From positions 1 to 7,169 of the forward strand of contig DGGY01000018.1 of the NCBI GenBank assembly GCA_002392405.1: DNA of 7,169 nucleotides, in the 5' to 3' direction. Source of the stretch: Treponema sp. UBA3862. Its GTDB lineage: Bacteria > Spirochaetota > Spirochaetia > Treponematales > Treponemataceae. Below the pieces are notes generated by a model, which was not told the origin of the DNA, did not search any database, and saw only the letters and a program-made list of their open reading frames with translations. Positions 6,211 to 7,169 of the stretch are shown here, one piece after another (position 1 is the first letter of the stretch; the number at the start of each line of letters is the position of its first letter). The position numbers and the translations under genes were made by a program.

Positions 6211-6291
6211 TTCCCCGCTGCGCGGGTCGGGTGCTTGCTGCAACTCCTCGCTGCACTGCGGTGTTTCCGCAACGCCCCCTAAGCCGGGGAA
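6211..6291. repeat. GC-rich multi-hairpin intergenic element with inverted ends
   Basis: The 81-bp block begins TTCCCCG (6211-6217) and ends CGGGGAA (6285-6291), an exact 7-bp inverted repeat. Inside are CCCGC-TGC-GCGGG (6214-6226) and TGCGG-TGTTT-CCGCA (6257-6271). It is much richer in G+C than the flanking sequence, which includes a T-run and AT-rich DNA at 6182-6203. There is no T-tract next to the hairpins on the minus strand, so it is a poor intrinsic terminator for the nuclease gene ending at 6297. It resembles a short palindromic intergenic repeat (REP or MITE-like) but only one copy is visible here. Confidence 0.5.
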
Positions 6292-6296
6292 AAGAC

Positions 6297-7151
6297 TCAG
6301 TTCAAAACCTGTCCTTTAAGCTCAAGAATTTTTTCAAGCGGAAGCTCTACTGCCTGAGAGATCTGCTCTGGAGTTAAAAGCTTCATTTTAAGTAAGTTTT
6401 CTGCATTTTTGAGGGCGTTTAATTCTTCACCCTTTGCTATTCCCTGTTCAAGCCCTCTTTCAACGCCTTCTTTTTCTGCTTCTTCAAGTTCTTCCTTAAA
6501 CTGTTCTCTGAATGTCATAAACTGATTCCTCCACTCAAGGTTTTTCCTGGCAAGAAGCATTTTTTCAGAAAGCCGTCGCGTAAAGTTTGTATCAGCACTA
6601 TTTCCTGTAAGGAAATTAAAAAAGGCCCTTTCTTCTGCCGAACTCATTTTATCACAGGCAGAAGCATTAAAAAAGACTTTAAATGTCCCGTCATTGAGAT
6701 TTACTGACCTGTCTTCGTTGCAGATATTCTTAAAAGTGTAGACTGGATGACCTTTTCCAAATAAATCATTAAGACAGATAAAAATGATATAAGTATCTTT
6801 AAGCTCATCATAGTCGATTCCAGAATTTAAATTACTCACATCAATTATTGACTGGTAATACCTCGCCCTTTTCGGCAGATTCGTTTTATTTACAGTCTGC
6901 ATCTCCACATCAAAAATCCGGTTATCATCTTTTGTGTATACGTCAAACCTTACTGCTTTTGAAGAAATTGATTCCTGCATTGTCCTTTCTGCAACAGGTT
7001 TTTCGAGATGGTCAATTTTGATGTGCAGCAGAAGTTCCAGTAACTCCTTGCAAAGATCCGGTTCGGATTCCATGATTTTACAGAATAAGAAATTGTTAGC
7101 CAGCGTAAGGTTTTCCCAGCGCTCTGAATAGGTTGTTGTGTAATTTGCCAT
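6297..7151 (-). CDS. Rpn family recombination-promoting nuclease / PD-(D/E)XK nuclease transposase-like protein
   Basis: Member of the PD-(D/E)XK superfamily related to Rpn proteins, which cleave DNA and in E. coli promote RecA-independent recombination; many are annotated as putative transposases. The 284-residue protein appears complete. The N-terminal stretch LTLANNFLFCKIM (15-27) is typical. The catalytic core is VRFDVYTKDDNRIFDVEMQ (67-85), with Asp70, Glu83 and Gln85 in the usual D...ExQ pattern, followed by RARYYQSIID (95-104). The C-terminal part has a charged coiled coil with repeating Gly (EGVERGLEQGIAKGEE, 228-243) and the tail LLTPEQISQAVELPLEKILEL (258-278), a module frequent in this family. 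The ATG at 7151 has AAGGA about eight bases upstream; the promoter lies beyond the window. A GC-rich hairpin element starts just after the stop codon. No terminal inverted repeats or target duplications bracket the gene, so transposition of this copy is not supported. Confidence 0.9.
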   Translation of the reverse strand: MANYTTTYSERWENLTLANNFLFCKIMESEPDLCKELLELLLHIKIDHLEKPVAERTMQESISSKAVRFDVYTKDDNRIFDVEMQTVNKTNLPKRARYYQSIIDVSNLNSGIDYDELKDTYIIFICLNDLFGKGHPVYTFKNICNEDRSVNLNDGTFKVFFNASACDKMSSAEERAFFNFLTGNSADTNFTRRLSEKMLLARKNLEWRNQFMTFREQFKEELEEAEKEGVERGLEQGIAKGEELNALKNAENLLKMKLLTPEQISQAVELPLEKILELKGQVLN

Positions 7152-7169
7152 ATATACATCCTTTTAAAA

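Noticed and set aside
6182..6296. Intrinsic terminator for the nuclease gene within the GC-rich element
   Set aside because: The hairpins are followed on the minus strand by AAGCTCCTTAAAAAAACG, not a T-run, so the standard terminator pattern is missing.

Overview
The window looks like a piece of a Treponema-type spirochete chromosome of moderate, AT-leaning composition. This is an inference from gene content: a membrane-bound Cache-domain chemoreceptor, two lipoproteins, an AICAR transformylase that stands alone rather than fused in a bifunctional PurH, and an Rpn-type PD-(D/E)XK nuclease of a family often multicopy in treponemes. No single marker proves the genus. I found no rRNA, tRNA, CRISPR array or insertion sequence.

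Layout. (1) Positions 1-1604, minus strand: a methyl-accepting chemotaxis protein, cut by the left edge just before the tip of its signalling hairpin. (2) 1605-1805: an intergenic stretch with a strong intrinsic terminator for the gene to its right. (3) 1806-2978, minus: a complete stand-alone AICAR transformylase for the second-last step of purine synthesis, with no visible Shine-Dalgarno and a promoter-like sequence placed so the mRNA could be leaderless. (4) 2979-3187: a divergent control region with a GC-rich hairpin block and two related Fur-type operator palindromes around a TTGACA promoter element. (5) 3188-4789, plus: a two-gene unit of a Fur-family regulator (probably Zur) and a ZnuA-type zinc-binding lipoprotein with a His-rich loop. 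No permease or ATPase genes follow. (6) 4790-4902: a terminator hairpin between convergent genes. (7) 4903-6108, minus: an acidic lipoprotein of unknown function. (8) 6109-6296: a leader region and a compact GC-rich, multi-hairpin element with inverted ends. (9) 6297-7151, minus: an intact Rpn-family nuclease.

How the genes fit together. The regulator and the zinc-binding protein form a coherent metal-uptake module. When metal is plentiful the regulator is expected to bind the near-perfect 23-bp palindrome over its own -10 region and shut off both genes; when metal is scarce the binding protein is made and captures Zn(II) outside the cytoplasmic membrane. The partner membrane transporter must be encoded elsewhere. 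The remaining genes (chemoreceptor, purine enzyme, unknown lipoprotein, nuclease) each appear to be separate transcription units with no evident link to zinc.

I did not find a clear new multi-gene system. The most worthwhile leads are the duplicated operator architecture, the possible leaderless purine gene, the GC-rich element next to the nuclease, and the A9 tract at the end of the regulator gene.
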